This document shows positions 32,421 through 40,980 of a stretch of DNA of 64,000 nt, piece after piece. The stretch covers positions 434,001 to 498,000 of the forward strand of contig NZ_CP050134.2 in NCBI RefSeq assembly GCF_011612265.2, written 5' to 3'. A program made the position numbers and the translations under genes. Below the pieces are notes generated by a model. It made no database searches. It saw only the letters and a program-made list of their open reading frames with translations, and was not told the origin of the DNA. Each line of letters begins with the position of its first letter. The stretch's first letter is position 1. Source of the DNA: Corynebacterium matruchotii (GTDB lineage: Bacteria; Actinomycetota; Actinomycetes; Mycobacteriales; Mycobacteriaceae).

Positions 32421-33149
32421 ATGAGTTCCAAGACCACAAAACGAGCCAAAATCCAAAGTCCCAACGAAAATGGTTCCGGGTTCATCTGGGCCATTATCGC
32501 TGTCGTGCTCGTAGCTGTTGCGGTCATCGCCTACGTGATTATTTCCGGCAATAAGTCGCAAGAAGAAAAATTTGCCGAAACATATAACGAAACCACCGCC
32601 TTTAATAACAAGGTTGATGGCTCGGCAGTGCAGTTGGTTTCCGACAAGGCCGACAAGGCCAAAACCGTGGACATTTACGAAGACTTCTCCTGCCACTACT
32701 GTTCCCAACTGGCCAAAGAAACCGACGCGGACATGAAGAAGCTCATAGAAGATGGCAAGGTGAAGGTGAACATCCGCACCATGAACTTCCTGGACAAAGG
32801 TGAGATCGGGCACTCCAATAAGGCCGGCACCGCCGCCTACACCATTGCCAAGGATGATTCCGCGCAGGTGTACTGGAACTTCCGCACCATGCTCATGACT
32901 GAACAACAAAACATCTGGGGCAAGAAAGAACTCAAGGATCTCGCCGACATGGCCAAGATCCTTGGCGCCAAGGATGAGACCGTGAAGAAGATCGCCGACG
33001 GCACCTACTCCGACGAGTTTAAGAAGATTGCTGACGACAACGCCAAGAAACTAGAAAAAGATGGTGACGGCCAAGTATCCTCCCCACGCGTCTTTATCGA
33101 CGGCAAGGAGATCAAGGAAAACGCCACATGGCCCAGCCAAATCAAGTAA
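32421..33149 (+). CDS. Membrane-anchored DsbA-like thioredoxin-fold protein
   Basis: The 242-residue protein has a basic N-terminus, one transmembrane anchor (about 22-42) and a DsbA-like domain with the redox site CHYC (Cys91-Cys94, DFSCHYCSQLAKE). A cis-Pro region (SSPRVFIDGKE) is near the C-terminus. It should act outside the membrane on protein disulfides. AAAGGTGG lies 8 bp before the ATG at 32421; a GTG at 32409 would overlap that site. The preceding MauE-like gene is probably its electron partner. Confidence 0.92.
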   Translation: MSSKTTKRAKIQSPNENGSGFIWAIIAVVLVAVAVIAYVIISGNKSQEEKFAETYNETTAFNNKVDGSAVQLVSDKADKAKTVDIYEDFSCHYCSQLAKETDADMKKLIEDGKVKVNIRTMNFLDKGEIGHSNKAGTAAYTIAKDDSAQVYWNFRTMLMTEQQNIWGKKELKDLADMAKILGAKDETVKKIADGTYSDEFKKIADDNAKKLEKDGDGQVSSPRVFIDGKEIKENATWPSQIK

Positions 33150-33171
33150 AAAATAGTCGCTGCCAGTGGAT

Positions 33172-33201
33172 TTGTCGGCAACCAGTTCTGTGCGGTAACC
33201 T
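33172..33201 (+). promoter_or_regulatory. Candidate promoter of tRNA-Ala
   Basis: TTGTCG (33172-33177), 18 bp, TAACCT (33196-33201); transcription would begin about 15 bp before the mature tRNA. Confidence 0.5.
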
Positions 33202-33223
33202 GTAATCCGTTGCTGAAAAGCAC

Positions 33224-33296
33224 GGGGCTATGGCGCAGCTGGTAGCGCATCACACTGGCAGTGTGGGGGTCACGGGTTCGAATCCCGTTAGCTCCA
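33224..33296 (+). tRNA. alaT: tRNA-Ala (anticodon GGC)
   Basis: The 73-nt sequence folds as a cloverleaf: acceptor GGGGCTA/TAGCTCC, D arm GCGC/GCGC, anticodon arm TCACA/TGTGG with loop CTGGCAG giving anticodon GGC, and T arm ACGGG/CCCGT with TTCGAAT. The 3' CCA is not fully encoded (ACG follows). The D loop is of normal size and no variable arm is present. Confidence 0.95.
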
Positions 33297-33301
33297 CGTT
33301 T

Positions 33302-33336
33302 AACCCCCAGGTTCACATGTTGGACCTGGGGGTTTT
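33302..33336 (+). terminator. Rho-independent terminator after tRNA-Ala
   Basis: The 11-bp perfect arms AACCCCCAGGT (33302-33312) and ACCTGGGGGTT (33324-33334) are followed by TTTT. Confidence 0.9.
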
Positions 33337-33530
33337 CATTGTTTTACCTGGTCTTCACGAGAAGTCTAGACGGGATTAGGGGCGGTTGGGTAGGGTTGAA
33401 AATGGTTTTACTTACTTTCAGAAAGCAGTCATGCATGCTAATGCTCGGGGAAGTTAATCTTTATTTCCCTAACCGTTGAATAAACTTCAAGCCTCAAAAT
33501 ATTAATTCTCTAATTGTTCTAGGGAGAGCC

Positions 33531-34157
33531 ATGGCATATTCAATATATAATTTTTTGCGAAATACTAAGGAAGAAACCAAGGCTTTGGATCAAATGGCCT
33601 CGTATATTCATCACAACACCGATATGAAGGTCTATCTCTTCCTTACTTTGGAAAACTATGCCGAATTTGAGGCGATACAAGAGCATTATCATGGGCGCGT
33701 CGTATGGGCTGTCAATGCCGCTGATACAGGCCCCTTTGGGGCTCTGGACCCTTATTCGTTTGACGGGCTTGTGGAATTTGATGGTAAAGATGTCGATATT
33801 GATCCTGGTGGCGCGTTCTACTCCACAGATTTTTCGTTTGATGGTTTAGCCATCATGGCTGATATGGTTGATTTCCCCGAGAAAGTCAAGGAAGTTTTAG
33901 TCTCAGATGCTGCTGATTTCCCGGAATCTTTCGATGATTATTTACTTATGGTTCAGGAACAGGATGATGATCCAGATCCCATTGAGGCTAAGGTACTAGC
34001 AGCCGGCGCGTTATTGGTGTATTCGCTAAATATTTCTGACACGGTGCAAGGTGAGACTCCGGGAGAGTTGTTTCTTTCAGAAAGCGTGTGTATTGGTGAT
34101 GCACGTGGGGAAGCGTTCATGTACCAATTCTTCGACCCCAACGATGCTGACCGATAA
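33531..34157 (+). CDS. Hypothetical protein, tandem paralog 1
   Basis: The 208-residue acidic protein is predicted to be soluble, with no signal peptide or membrane segment. It is rich in Asp, Phe and Tyr and contains repeated short patterns (VEFDGKDVDI, FDGLAIMADM, FPESFDDYLL). It is colinear with the 34435-35052 protein along its full length and shares blocks such as TLENYAEFEAI, PGELFLSES and MYQFFDPND. GGGAGAG lies before the ATG. The region is clearly more AT-rich than the flanking core genes. I do not recognise the family; an immunity-type or accessory role is possible but unsupported. Confidence 0.75.
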   Translation: MAYSIYNFLRNTKEETKALDQMASYIHHNTDMKVYLFLTLENYAEFEAIQEHYHGRVVWAVNAADTGPFGALDPYSFDGLVEFDGKDVDIDPGGAFYSTDFSFDGLAIMADMVDFPEKVKEVLVSDAADFPESFDDYLLMVQEQDDDPDPIEAKVLAAGALLVYSLNISDTVQGETPGELFLSESVCIGDARGEAFMYQFFDPNDADR

Positions 34158-34204
34158 CTACCGGCAATGAACATATCGCAGTAGCCTATTTAGCCTGTCA
34201 AGCG

Positions 34205-34411
34205 TCAGGTTTTGTGGGTACTTGTAGGAAGCTTATTCAGTCGCTGGGGGAAATAGGGTTCGGGTGGCGGTAACATTACGTCAAGCACACTTAAGATGCT
34301 GCCAGTGCCTCTGGAGATGGTTGCTTGGGAGATTGCAAAAATGCCGGCTAGGGTTTGTTGCCGTACATTTGGTGGTGCGGCTGGGTTTCCCAACAGCTGA
34401 ATAAGCCTCAA
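34205..34411 (-). pseudogene. Transposase remnant (helix-turn-helix fragment)
   Basis: This 68-residue minus-strand frame contains RQQTLAGIFAISQATISR followed by LSVLDVMLPPPEPYFP. This resembles the N-terminal helix-turn-helix domain of DDE transposases of the IS5-like superfamily. No catalytic domain or terminal repeats are present, so it is a decayed piece. It sits between the two tandem paralogs. Similarity is judged by eye. Confidence 0.45.
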
Positions 34412-34434
34412 AATATAATTTTCAGGAGGGAGCT

Positions 34435-35052
34435 ATGGAGTATTCGCAACATAGGTTTCGGCGAATTGTAGCAGAGAAAACGAAGCCGTTAGAGCAAATG
34501 GCGTCATACATTCACCAGAACACTGATATGAAGCTATATTTACTCCTTACTCTGGAGGACTATGCTGAATTTGAGGCTATACAAAAACACTATTATGGGC
34601 GGATTCAGTGGGTTGTCAACGGTGCTGAAATAAGCCCTTTTGGTTCCATACTTCCGCCTTCATTTTATGGCTTGGTCGAATTTGATGGAAAAGACGCCAA
34701 CATTAATCCCGCCAAAGCGTTTTATTCTACCCGTATTTCCTTTGATGGTATGGTCATTCTGGCTGATACGCCCGATTTTCCTGAAAAAGCGAAAGAAGTG
34801 TTTTTCGCAGGTGAATTCCCGGAAACTTTTGATGAATATTTACTAGCCGTCCAAGCGGAAGAAGGCAATCATCCTATTGAACCTGATTTATTAGCAGCTG
34901 GTGCGTCATTAATTTATTCTTTAAATTTGTCTGACACCATAACGGGTGATGCTCCAGGGGAAGTATTTCTTTCTGAGAGCGCATTTATTAGTGATGCGCG
35001 GGGTGAAGAGTTAATGTACCAATTCTTCGATCCTAACGACACTGACTACTAA
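34435..35052 (+). CDS. Hypothetical protein, tandem paralog 2
   Basis: This 205-residue soluble protein is a paralog of the 33531-34157 product, with the same length and conserved blocks (QMASYIHQNTDMK, VEFDGKD, FPETFDEYLL, MYQFFDPND). CAGGAGGGAGCT gives a strong ribosome site. The 15 bp before each gene's ribosome region share GCCTCAAAATAT, so the duplication included the leader. Function unknown. AT-rich composition relative to the neighbours suggests acquisition from elsewhere. Confidence 0.75.
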   Translation: MEYSQHRFRRIVAEKTKPLEQMASYIHQNTDMKLYLLLTLEDYAEFEAIQKHYYGRIQWVVNGAEISPFGSILPPSFYGLVEFDGKDANINPAKAFYSTRISFDGMVILADTPDFPEKAKEVFFAGEFPETFDEYLLAVQAEEGNHPIEPDLLAAGASLIYSLNLSDTITGDAPGEVFLSESAFISDARGEELMYQFFDPNDTDY

Positions 35053-35093
35053 GCACCTGTGATGAACATGCTTCAGCATGGTAGTTTCCCAGG

Positions 35094-35213
35094 ATATGCC
35101 GGCGCGGGAAGCAGGAGTCAACCCGATTCCAAAGGTTCGTCTTCGAAGGCAAGCTGCTTGACCAGGTAAGTGAGGGGCTCCCGGACTCCTTTACTTCCCG
35201 CTATTCCGGCATA
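35094..35213. repeat. Long imperfect inverted repeat
   Basis: The left arm (35095-35120) and right arm (35183-35213) share TATGCCGG, CGGGAAG and GGAGTC blocks in mirror order with small bulges, around a 60-bp core. It closes the AT-rich paralog segment just before the antiporter gene. It could be a small mobile element, an RNA structure or a terminator; no T-run follows. Confidence 0.5.
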
Positions 35214-35264
35214 CCTACAGATGTTGAGCACCTTTGGGCGTCGTCAAGCGGGGGAAGTGAAACG

Positions 35265-36983
35265 TTACTCCAGCTCAACCGGGCCGGTAATACGGATCTC
35301 TTCGGTGTCCAACCGCTCCTGAATCGAATGCAGCACATTCATGTCGATCACGCCCTCGTTACGCAGGCGCTTGAGCACCTCACGCTGGTGACCAATGATC
35401 GCCAGCCGGAGCATCCGCACCTGGCCCTGCAACGTTATGGCCTGCAGCTCCTCGGGGGTGAGATCGGGATTATCCTGCAAAAACCGGCAGGACTCAATGC
35501 CGGTATCATGCTGGAAATCCAGTTCGTAGCGAACATACGCCAACGCCTCTGGGCCGACATCATTCTGGGCGGCAAGATCCTCCAGGGCATCATAGGCCTC
35601 CTTATTCATGGTACCCACCGCGTTGAGGGTTTCCTGGTGTTCAGTGTCGTCGGCGGGAATCTTCGCCCACCGAATAATCGCCGGCAGAGACAGGCCCTGC
35701 ACCAGCATCGACACCATGACCACGGCGGCCACCATGAAGATAATGAAGTCCCGGTTCGGCACCAACGTACCCACCGACAACGCCACTGCCAGGGACACGC
35801 CACCGCGCAGGCCAGCCATGGTGCTCACCACCCGATCCCGGTAAATCTCGCTCCGCACCTCAGGGTCCCGCATCGCAGCCCGGATTAGCCGGCGTAATTC
35901 ATGCCGTTCGCGCAGCGGACGCTGCTCCTTTGCCTGCTCGGCCCGGTACTGTTCCTCGGCGCTAGCCTTAATGTCCGACAGCATGGCCGGCCGCATAAAC
36001 AGGAACCGCACCAACAGGCTGACCAGCCATATTGCTGCCACCATGATGGCCGCGTGTGACTGCGAATAGGCGGCATTATTGTGCGCAACCTCGCTAATGT
36101 TCTGCCATGCCTCCGGCAGTTGCACGCCGACCAACACGAAAATCGCACCATTCATGAGGTACGACATGTAGGCCCAAATGGGCAACCCATAGAACCGATT
36201 CTGCGGCTTAATGGTGTCCACACCGTAATACGTCAGGTAGAACGCGGAAACCACCACCGCCACCACGCCGGAGCCCTTCATTCCCTCGGAAATCTCGATG
36301 GATTCCGAGAGCAGGAAAGCGACAAACGGAATCGTCATCATATAGATCACAAAGTTCATGGGATTGGCGATGCGGGCACGCAGCCGGTTTGCTACCCAGC
36401 CCACGGCTAGTCCCACCGCAATGCCGCAGAGGAACGAGAACGCCAGCATACCACCCGCGTGCGACACCGACAGATCCGTGCCGCCCGCAACCTGGATGGC
36501 CAGGGCAAACACCACCAGCGTGGTCCCGTCGTTAATGAGCGATTCTGCTTTGAGCACCGTGATGGAACGCTTGGGCAGTTTCCCGTTGAGCGTGGCCACG
36601 GCCGTAGCATCCGTCGGGGCCAGGGCCGCACCAATGATCAGCGCGGTACCCCAGTCGATATGGAAGAAGTGGGTGAGCACCCCAGCCATGGCGAATGCCG
36701 TCACAATGACCAGCACGGTACCAGAGGTAATGATCGCGCGGAGACTTTTCCGTACCTCCCGCAGCGAGGTGTTGCGCGCCTCCCAAAACAGCATGATCGG
36801 CAGGAATATTTCCAAAATCACATATGACGGCAGCCCAACCTCCCGCAGCTCATGCATGGCGGGCAGCAGCGCCAACGCCAGCCCGAGGAAAATAAGCAGG
36901 ATCGCCGGAGTGACGCGGATCCGGTGGGCAAGCGTGTTACCGAGGAAAATCGCTGCTGCTAAGGCAATAATGATTTCAAGCAC
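35265..36983 (-). CDS. Na+/H+ antiporter, CPA1 family
   Basis: The 572-residue protein has about twelve transmembrane helices and a cytoplasmic C-terminal region of about 150 residues. Core CPA1 motifs are GAALAPTDATAVATLNG and LKAESLINDGTTLVVFALA with the ND pair in the transport path. It exchanges Na+ or K+ for protons across the cell membrane. It has no tight operon partner. A shared shadow frame on the other strand reflects its codon use. Confidence 0.92.
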   Translation of the reverse strand: MLEIIIALAAAIFLGNTLAHRIRVTPAILLIFLGLALALLPAMHELREVGLPSYVILEIFLPIMLFWEARNTSLREVRKSLRAIITSGTVLVIVTAFAMAGVLTHFFHIDWGTALIIGAALAPTDATAVATLNGKLPKRSITVLKAESLINDGTTLVVFALAIQVAGGTDLSVSHAGGMLAFSFLCGIAVGLAVGWVANRLRARIANPMNFVIYMMTIPFVAFLLSESIEISEGMKGSGVVAVVVSAFYLTYYGVDTIKPQNRFYGLPIWAYMSYLMNGAIFVLVGVQLPEAWQNISEVAHNNAAYSQSHAAIMVAAIWLVSLLVRFLFMRPAMLSDIKASAEEQYRAEQAKEQRPLRERHELRRLIRAAMRDPEVRSEIYRDRVVSTMAGLRGGVSLAVALSVGTLVPNRDFIIFMVAAVVMVSMLVQGLSLPAIIRWAKIPADDTEHQETLNAVGTMNKEAYDALEDLAAQNDVGPEALAYVRYELDFQHDTGIESCRFLQDNPDLTPEELQAITLQGQVRMLRLAIIGHQREVLKRLRNEGVIDMNVLHSIQERLDTEEIRITGPVELE

Positions 36984-37346
36984 GATATATCCTTGTCCGA
37001 ATAGATACGTTCATAATTCGATATACACGTTACCGCTTGACGACGCCCAAAGGTGAGGCACGCCACCAACACGGAACAACCATGGATGATCATCGGCTTC
37101 ACGCCGGTTGGGCTAGTACCACTCTTGTGCTGTCTCCTGTTGGCCCTGCCATGGTAAGTCGAGCTGGAGTTTGGTTCGTAGCCGGACCAGTTCATCCCTA
37201 CTGGATCGAGAAAGTCAAGCTCAGCAAGTGTGCTGCGCCGGGGTGCGTGCTGCGATATTGAACAAGTCAGGTTCCTAACCCAGCTTAAAATCCAGATATC
37301 GCAGCACAGTAGTAAGCCGCACCACCATCATGATTGCTCGCAATCG
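36984..37346. other. Intergenic region without a recognisable gene
   Basis: About 360 bp lie between two minus-strand genes. It should contain the end of the OYE-family transcript and the promoter of the antiporter. I see no clear terminator, RNA gene or credible reading frame here. Confidence 0.5.
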
Positions 37347-38603
37347 TTACAGCCACCCGGCTGCTTCCAACCATTTTCGGTAATGCTTCTGGCTTTGCCG
37401 ATCCCGAATCTGGGCAGTGGCGAGCACCATGGCCAGCGGGGCCTTCGGGAACGGTCGTTTCCCCTTACTCAACCGGTGTAGCTGATGCTGCACCTGCACC
37501 AAACTCGCATACGAATTAATAGCCTTATCCTTAAACCGGGGTGTGGGCATTGTTGGTGCCGTGGCCTCCCGAACCCGCCACGTGTTCGGCAGCCCCGGGT
37601 CCAGCGACAACGCCGTACCCATGCCCACCATATCCACCTCGGTCGCCAACACCCGCTCCGCGGTGGCGCGCCGGGTGATCCCACCGGTCACCATGATCGG
37701 CATGGGGGCAACCTTAGCGATCTGCTCCGCGAACGTGAGGAAGTACGCCTCCCGATCCAAGGTTCGCTGATCCTTGGCGACCCCCTGCATGCCCTGCATA
37801 GCGGGGCTTTCGTAGGTGCCACCCGACACCTCCACAAGATCCACACCCAGGTCACCCAGCATGCGGACTACTGCTGTGGCGTCGTCAACATCAAAACCGC
37901 CGCGCTGAAAATCCGCCGAATTCAGCTTCACCGCTACCGCGGCACTATCCTGCACGGCCGCCCGGATTCGGGTAATGATCTCCCGAAGCAGGCGGCTACG
38001 ATTCTTCAAGTCGCCGCCCCACCGGTCGGTTCGCCGATTCACCAGCGGGGACAGGAACTGCGACAATAAATAGCCGTGCGCCGCATGCACCTGCACCCCA
38101 TCGAAACCGCTCTCAATCGCCCGGGTTGCGGTGGTCACAAACATGCCGATGACTTCTTCAATCTGCTCTTCCGTCATGGCGATTGGGGTAGCAAAAATTT
38201 TCGAATGGGCACCCATGTTCACGGGGATTGCCGACGGCGCGAGCTTAATGCCAGGCAGGCTGGCTGGTACCTGGCGGCCCGGGTGGTTAATCTGCATCCA
38301 CACCTTCGTGTCGGTCGTGCCATTTGCGTGGGCGGCTGCGGCCCACTCCTGGAATGGTTCCAGTAGGCTGTCCTCGTTGAGGATAATGCCGTCGCCATTG
38401 GTGACGGCCCGGTAATCAACCATGACGTTCCCGGTGATGATGAGCCCCACCCCGCCGCGCGCCCACGTGCGGTACAGGTTGAAAATCCCCTGGCTGGGCA
38501 GCATGTTTTCGGTGCCCAACTGTTCCTCCATTGCGGCCTTAGCCAGTCGGTTCGGCAGTGGGCCACCATGCTTGAGAGGCAGCGGTTCGAAGATCGAGGT
38601 CAT
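37347..38603 (-). CDS. NADH:flavin oxidoreductase, old-yellow-enzyme family
   Basis: The 418-residue FMN-dependent TIM-barrel enzyme shows OYE landmarks: ITGNVMVD, MQINHPGRQ, the substrate-binding HAAHGYLLSQFLSP and the RTDRWGG motif. A C-terminal segment with ITGGITRRATAERVL binds the FMN phosphate. It probably reduces activated C=C bonds of an unknown substrate. It lies 72 bp downstream of the DJ-1/PfpI-like gene and may be co-transcribed with it. Confidence 0.92.
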   Translation of the reverse strand: MTSIFEPLPLKHGGPLPNRLAKAAMEEQLGTENMLPSQGIFNLYRTWARGGVGLIITGNVMVDYRAVTNGDGIILNEDSLLEPFQEWAAAAHANGTTDTKVWMQINHPGRQVPASLPGIKLAPSAIPVNMGAHSKIFATPIAMTEEQIEEVIGMFVTTATRAIESGFDGVQVHAAHGYLLSQFLSPLVNRRTDRWGGDLKNRSRLLREIITRIRAAVQDSAAVAVKLNSADFQRGGFDVDDATAVVRMLGDLGVDLVEVSGGTYESPAMQGMQGVAKDQRTLDREAYFLTFAEQIAKVAPMPIMVTGGITRRATAERVLATEVDMVGMGTALSLDPGLPNTWRVREATAPTMPTPRFKDKAINSYASLVQVQHQLHRLSKGKRPFPKAPLAMVLATAQIRDRQSQKHYRKWLEAAGWL

Positions 38604-38675
38604 AAACGGTGTCCTTACTATTAGGGGGTGTCGGGTTCAGAATGCCTCGCGGGGTCGCCAGGCGGAGGCACGTTG

Positions 38676-39383
38676 TTAGCCGATATCGTCGAGCAGGCAG
38701 TGGGCGAGGGCTTCGCTGGACGCCGGATTCTGCCCAGTGTACAGGTGGCGATCCTGCACAATGAATGGTCGAAACGGGATGCGCGCCTTGTGGTAATACA
38801 CGTCGATTTCCGCCAGCCTATCCTCCAAATACCAGGGGATTTTCCTACCGAAGGGGTTCAGCTTCTCCTCCACGGTGGATGCTCCCGTGACCTGGTAGTC
38901 GGCGAACGGCGACGGCGCGCGGGGATTGTGCGGATTCTTCGCCGCGAGGATTGCCGCCACACCATGACCCAGCAACGCCAAGGGCTTACCGGATCGCAGG
39001 CGCCGGGTAAGCAGACTGCTGGATGTTTCATCGAAAGCCAGATCCACCATGACCCCATGGCCGCCCGGGTAAAACACCAGATCATACTGGGTTTCATCCA
39101 CCCGATCCAGCGGAATGGGGTGCGTGAGATCCGCCGCGATAGTGTCAAGATAGGCGGTGATTCGCCTGCGGTGACCGGGCATCCCGCCAGCAATGCCGAG
39201 ACTAAACCTCTCTGCTGTGGGCGCGACACCACCCGGGGTCGCAATATCAATGCTCCAGCCCGCTTCGCTGAAAATACGGTGCGGCATGGCCAGCTCCTCC
39301 GCCCAATAGCCGGTAGGGTGGCGAGTGCCGTCGGTCAACTCCCACATTCGCGCGGCAGACACAACGAAAAGCACAGAAGTCAT
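38676..39383 (-). CDS. DJ-1/PfpI-like protein lacking the nucleophile cysteine
   Basis: The 235-residue protein has the Hsp31-like class I glutamine-amidotransferase fold: N-terminal VLFVVSAARMWELTDG, AEEL, a FSEAGWSIDIATPGG strand-turn and YDLVFYPGGHG. The nucleophile elbow normally reads C-H-G, but here it is LLGHGVAAI with Gly139 in the Cys position. Glyoxalase or protease-type catalysis through that Cys is therefore not expected. It may have lost activity or act by another route. Probably in an operon with the OYE gene. Confidence 0.85.
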   Translation of the reverse strand: MTSVLFVVSAARMWELTDGTRHPTGYWAEELAMPHRIFSEAGWSIDIATPGGVAPTAERFSLGIAGGMPGHRRRITAYLDTIAADLTHPIPLDRVDETQYDLVFYPGGHGVMVDLAFDETSSSLLTRRLRSGKPLALLGHGVAAILAAKNPHNPRAPSPFADYQVTGASTVEEKLNPFGRKIPWYLEDRLAEIDVYYHKARIPFRPFIVQDRHLYTGQNPASSEALAHCLLDDIG

Positions 39384-39611
39384 ACAACAAAAGTGTAATA
39401 AGCATCAGTGCTTTACGCTTTACGACGGGTGGGTGGGCGGAGTGGCTGGGGTGGGGCGTAGCCTAGGCTCTACATAAAATAATGTGTTTTATACCACCAT
39501 TATTGGGGGATTTCCTGCACATCTTGGTGCACGTGTGCACCACCGTTGACAAACGTGTTAAATCCTTTTATTCTAAAGGCAGCTCATCTACCATGTGTTG
39601 AAGGAGTATCC

Positions 39612-39637
39612 GAGGCCGTTTGTTTGCAAGCGGCCTC
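39612..39637 (-). terminator. Hairpin after the accessory pair
   Basis: GAGGCCGTTTG (39612-39622) and CAAGCGGCCTC (39627-39637) pair over 11 bp with one G-T around a 4-nt loop. It lies 8 bp beyond the stop of the 39645 gene and probably ends that transcript, although no T-run follows on the minus strand. Confidence 0.5.
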
Positions 39638-39644
39638 CGCTTTG

Positions 39645-40145
39645 TCAAACTTCCCAAAAGTTATCATGCTCTCTTGCTAACTTTCTTTGTGTATGTTTTT
39701 GCGAAACAGAATATGCTGTTATCAATAATGTGTAGTCCGTTCTTTCCTCATATACAACAACGTAGGAAAGATCACTTTTTGCTAAAAGGTATCGTACAGC
39801 ACCATTCCGAGATGACTTCCACCATTTAATAGGATCTTCTGTGGGATTTGGATAATGATCTTTAAACTCTTCATATGCTTCCCTGATCCAATGAAGTCTG
39901 CGGCATCTTTCAAAGTTAATTGTTCGTGTTTCAACTCTTCCATGACCACTGGATATAATATGCCAAAATGTTCGGTGATAATTTCGGACCTCGGGTAGTC
40001 GACGAAGAACAACAGGTTTGTTGTTGCTTGGCCATATTAAGTTTGCTTCTACTAGTTGCGCTTTAAAAAGTTGGTAAAGGTTATGGAGGTAATAATCTTG
40101 ATCAACATCTAAGTCACGAAAATGAGGGGAAAGAATAAAAGGCAT
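39645..40145 (-). CDS. Unknown protein paired with a DUF3800 protein
   Basis: Read from the ATG at 40145 (MPFILSPHF) the protein has 166 residues; an extension to 40256 would lie inside the upstream gene. The C-terminal half has a compact pattern (VRYLLAKSDLSYVVVYEERTDYTLLITAYSVS...HDNFW) reminiscent of small BECR/RelE-fold toxin-like nucleases, but that is only an impression. It starts 10 bp after the stop of the DUF3800 gene. Strongly AT-rich compared with the core genome, hence probably acquired. Confidence 0.65.
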   Translation of the reverse strand: MPFILSPHFRDLDVDQDYYLHNLYQLFKAQLVEANLIWPSNNKPVVLRRLPEVRNYHRTFWHIISSGHGRVETRTINFERCRRLHWIREAYEEFKDHYPNPTEDPIKWWKSSRNGAVRYLLAKSDLSYVVVYEERTDYTLLITAYSVSQKHTQRKLAREHDNFWEV

Positions 40146-40155
40146 ATTGTTGTCT

Positions 40156-40878
40156 TTACCGAGGTTGGGGTTGCCAGACAAATACATTGAACTTCTCTTC
40201 ACTGGGCAAGGTAGATTTTGTAAGTACGTAACCAGAACGGTCTTTAATCCTGTCAACTAGTGCGAGTTTTGCCTTATTTGTCAGTGTAATTTTTGCCTTG
40301 TCTGTATAGTTCATTCGGTTCGCATAGTTGACTGCACCTAAGATTAAATCTGCTAACTGTAGCTGGATTACATGGTGGGATTCAACTATTTGAATTTTCT
40401 GTATGATCTTTTTGTCAAAGTCATGGCAACTATTGGCAATGACATCATGAAGTTTTTGGATTTTCGCTCCACCACGAGTATCTTTTTTGTCTAAATATAT
40501 GTTTGTATGTGCAGAAGGTTTGAGTAATCCTCTGATGAGGTAAAACATCATTTTGTAGTACCAATCATCATGCGTTTGATTAAACTTCTCATGCTGAAGA
40601 TTGTCTTTTGAGGCGACAACTACTCGGAAACCTAGATCGTCATCATCAAAGAAATAATCAACTAAATCTTTGTAGAACTCTAGTTTCCCATTAGAAACTT
40701 TTGTCCACTTGATCTCGAAGTTGTGATCCATCTGGTGCTTTTCTTTAATCTCGAAGAGTCTTTTTGCTATCTCCCTTGTTTTAGATTGTGGGCAAGAGAT
40801 ACCGCCCAATACGAGAAAGGGCATTTTGTCAGCGAGGAGGTGAGTGCTTTCGTCGCAGTAAATGTTAATTGCTTCCAT
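40156..40878 (-). CDS. DUF3800-family protein
   Basis: The 240-residue protein, from the ATG at 40878, begins with the family motif INIYCDES (Asp9-Glu10-Ser11). It also has a central NIYLDKKDTRGG and a C-terminal QLQLADLILGAVNYA. DUF3800 proteins have an RNase H-like fold with clustered acidic residues and are frequent in mobile and defense islands; their exact activity is poorly known. A GTG at 40932 would add 18 residues before the conserved start. It forms a two-gene AT-rich unit with the 39645 gene. Confidence 0.8.
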   Translation of the reverse strand: MEAINIYCDESTHLLADKMPFLVLGGISCPQSKTREIAKRLFEIKEKHQMDHNFEIKWTKVSNGKLEFYKDLVDYFFDDDDLGFRVVVASKDNLQHEKFNQTHDDWYYKMMFYLIRGLLKPSAHTNIYLDKKDTRGGAKIQKLHDVIANSCHDFDKKIIQKIQIVESHHVIQLQLADLILGAVNYANRMNYTDKAKITLTNKAKLALVDRIKDRSGYVLTKSTLPSEEKFNVFVWQPQPR

Positions 40879-40980
40879 GGTTAGAACATCTTCAATCGGA
40901 CTAGGTGAATAACTTATTTTAGATGCTAGCACTTATGTGGAATTTCTCCCGCATAGACTGCACTCCACTAAGCTAAATGC

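Noticed and set aside
34205..34411. A complete insertion sequence between the tandem paralogs
   Set aside because: Only a helix-turn-helix fragment is visible; no catalytic domain, terminal repeats or target duplication were found.
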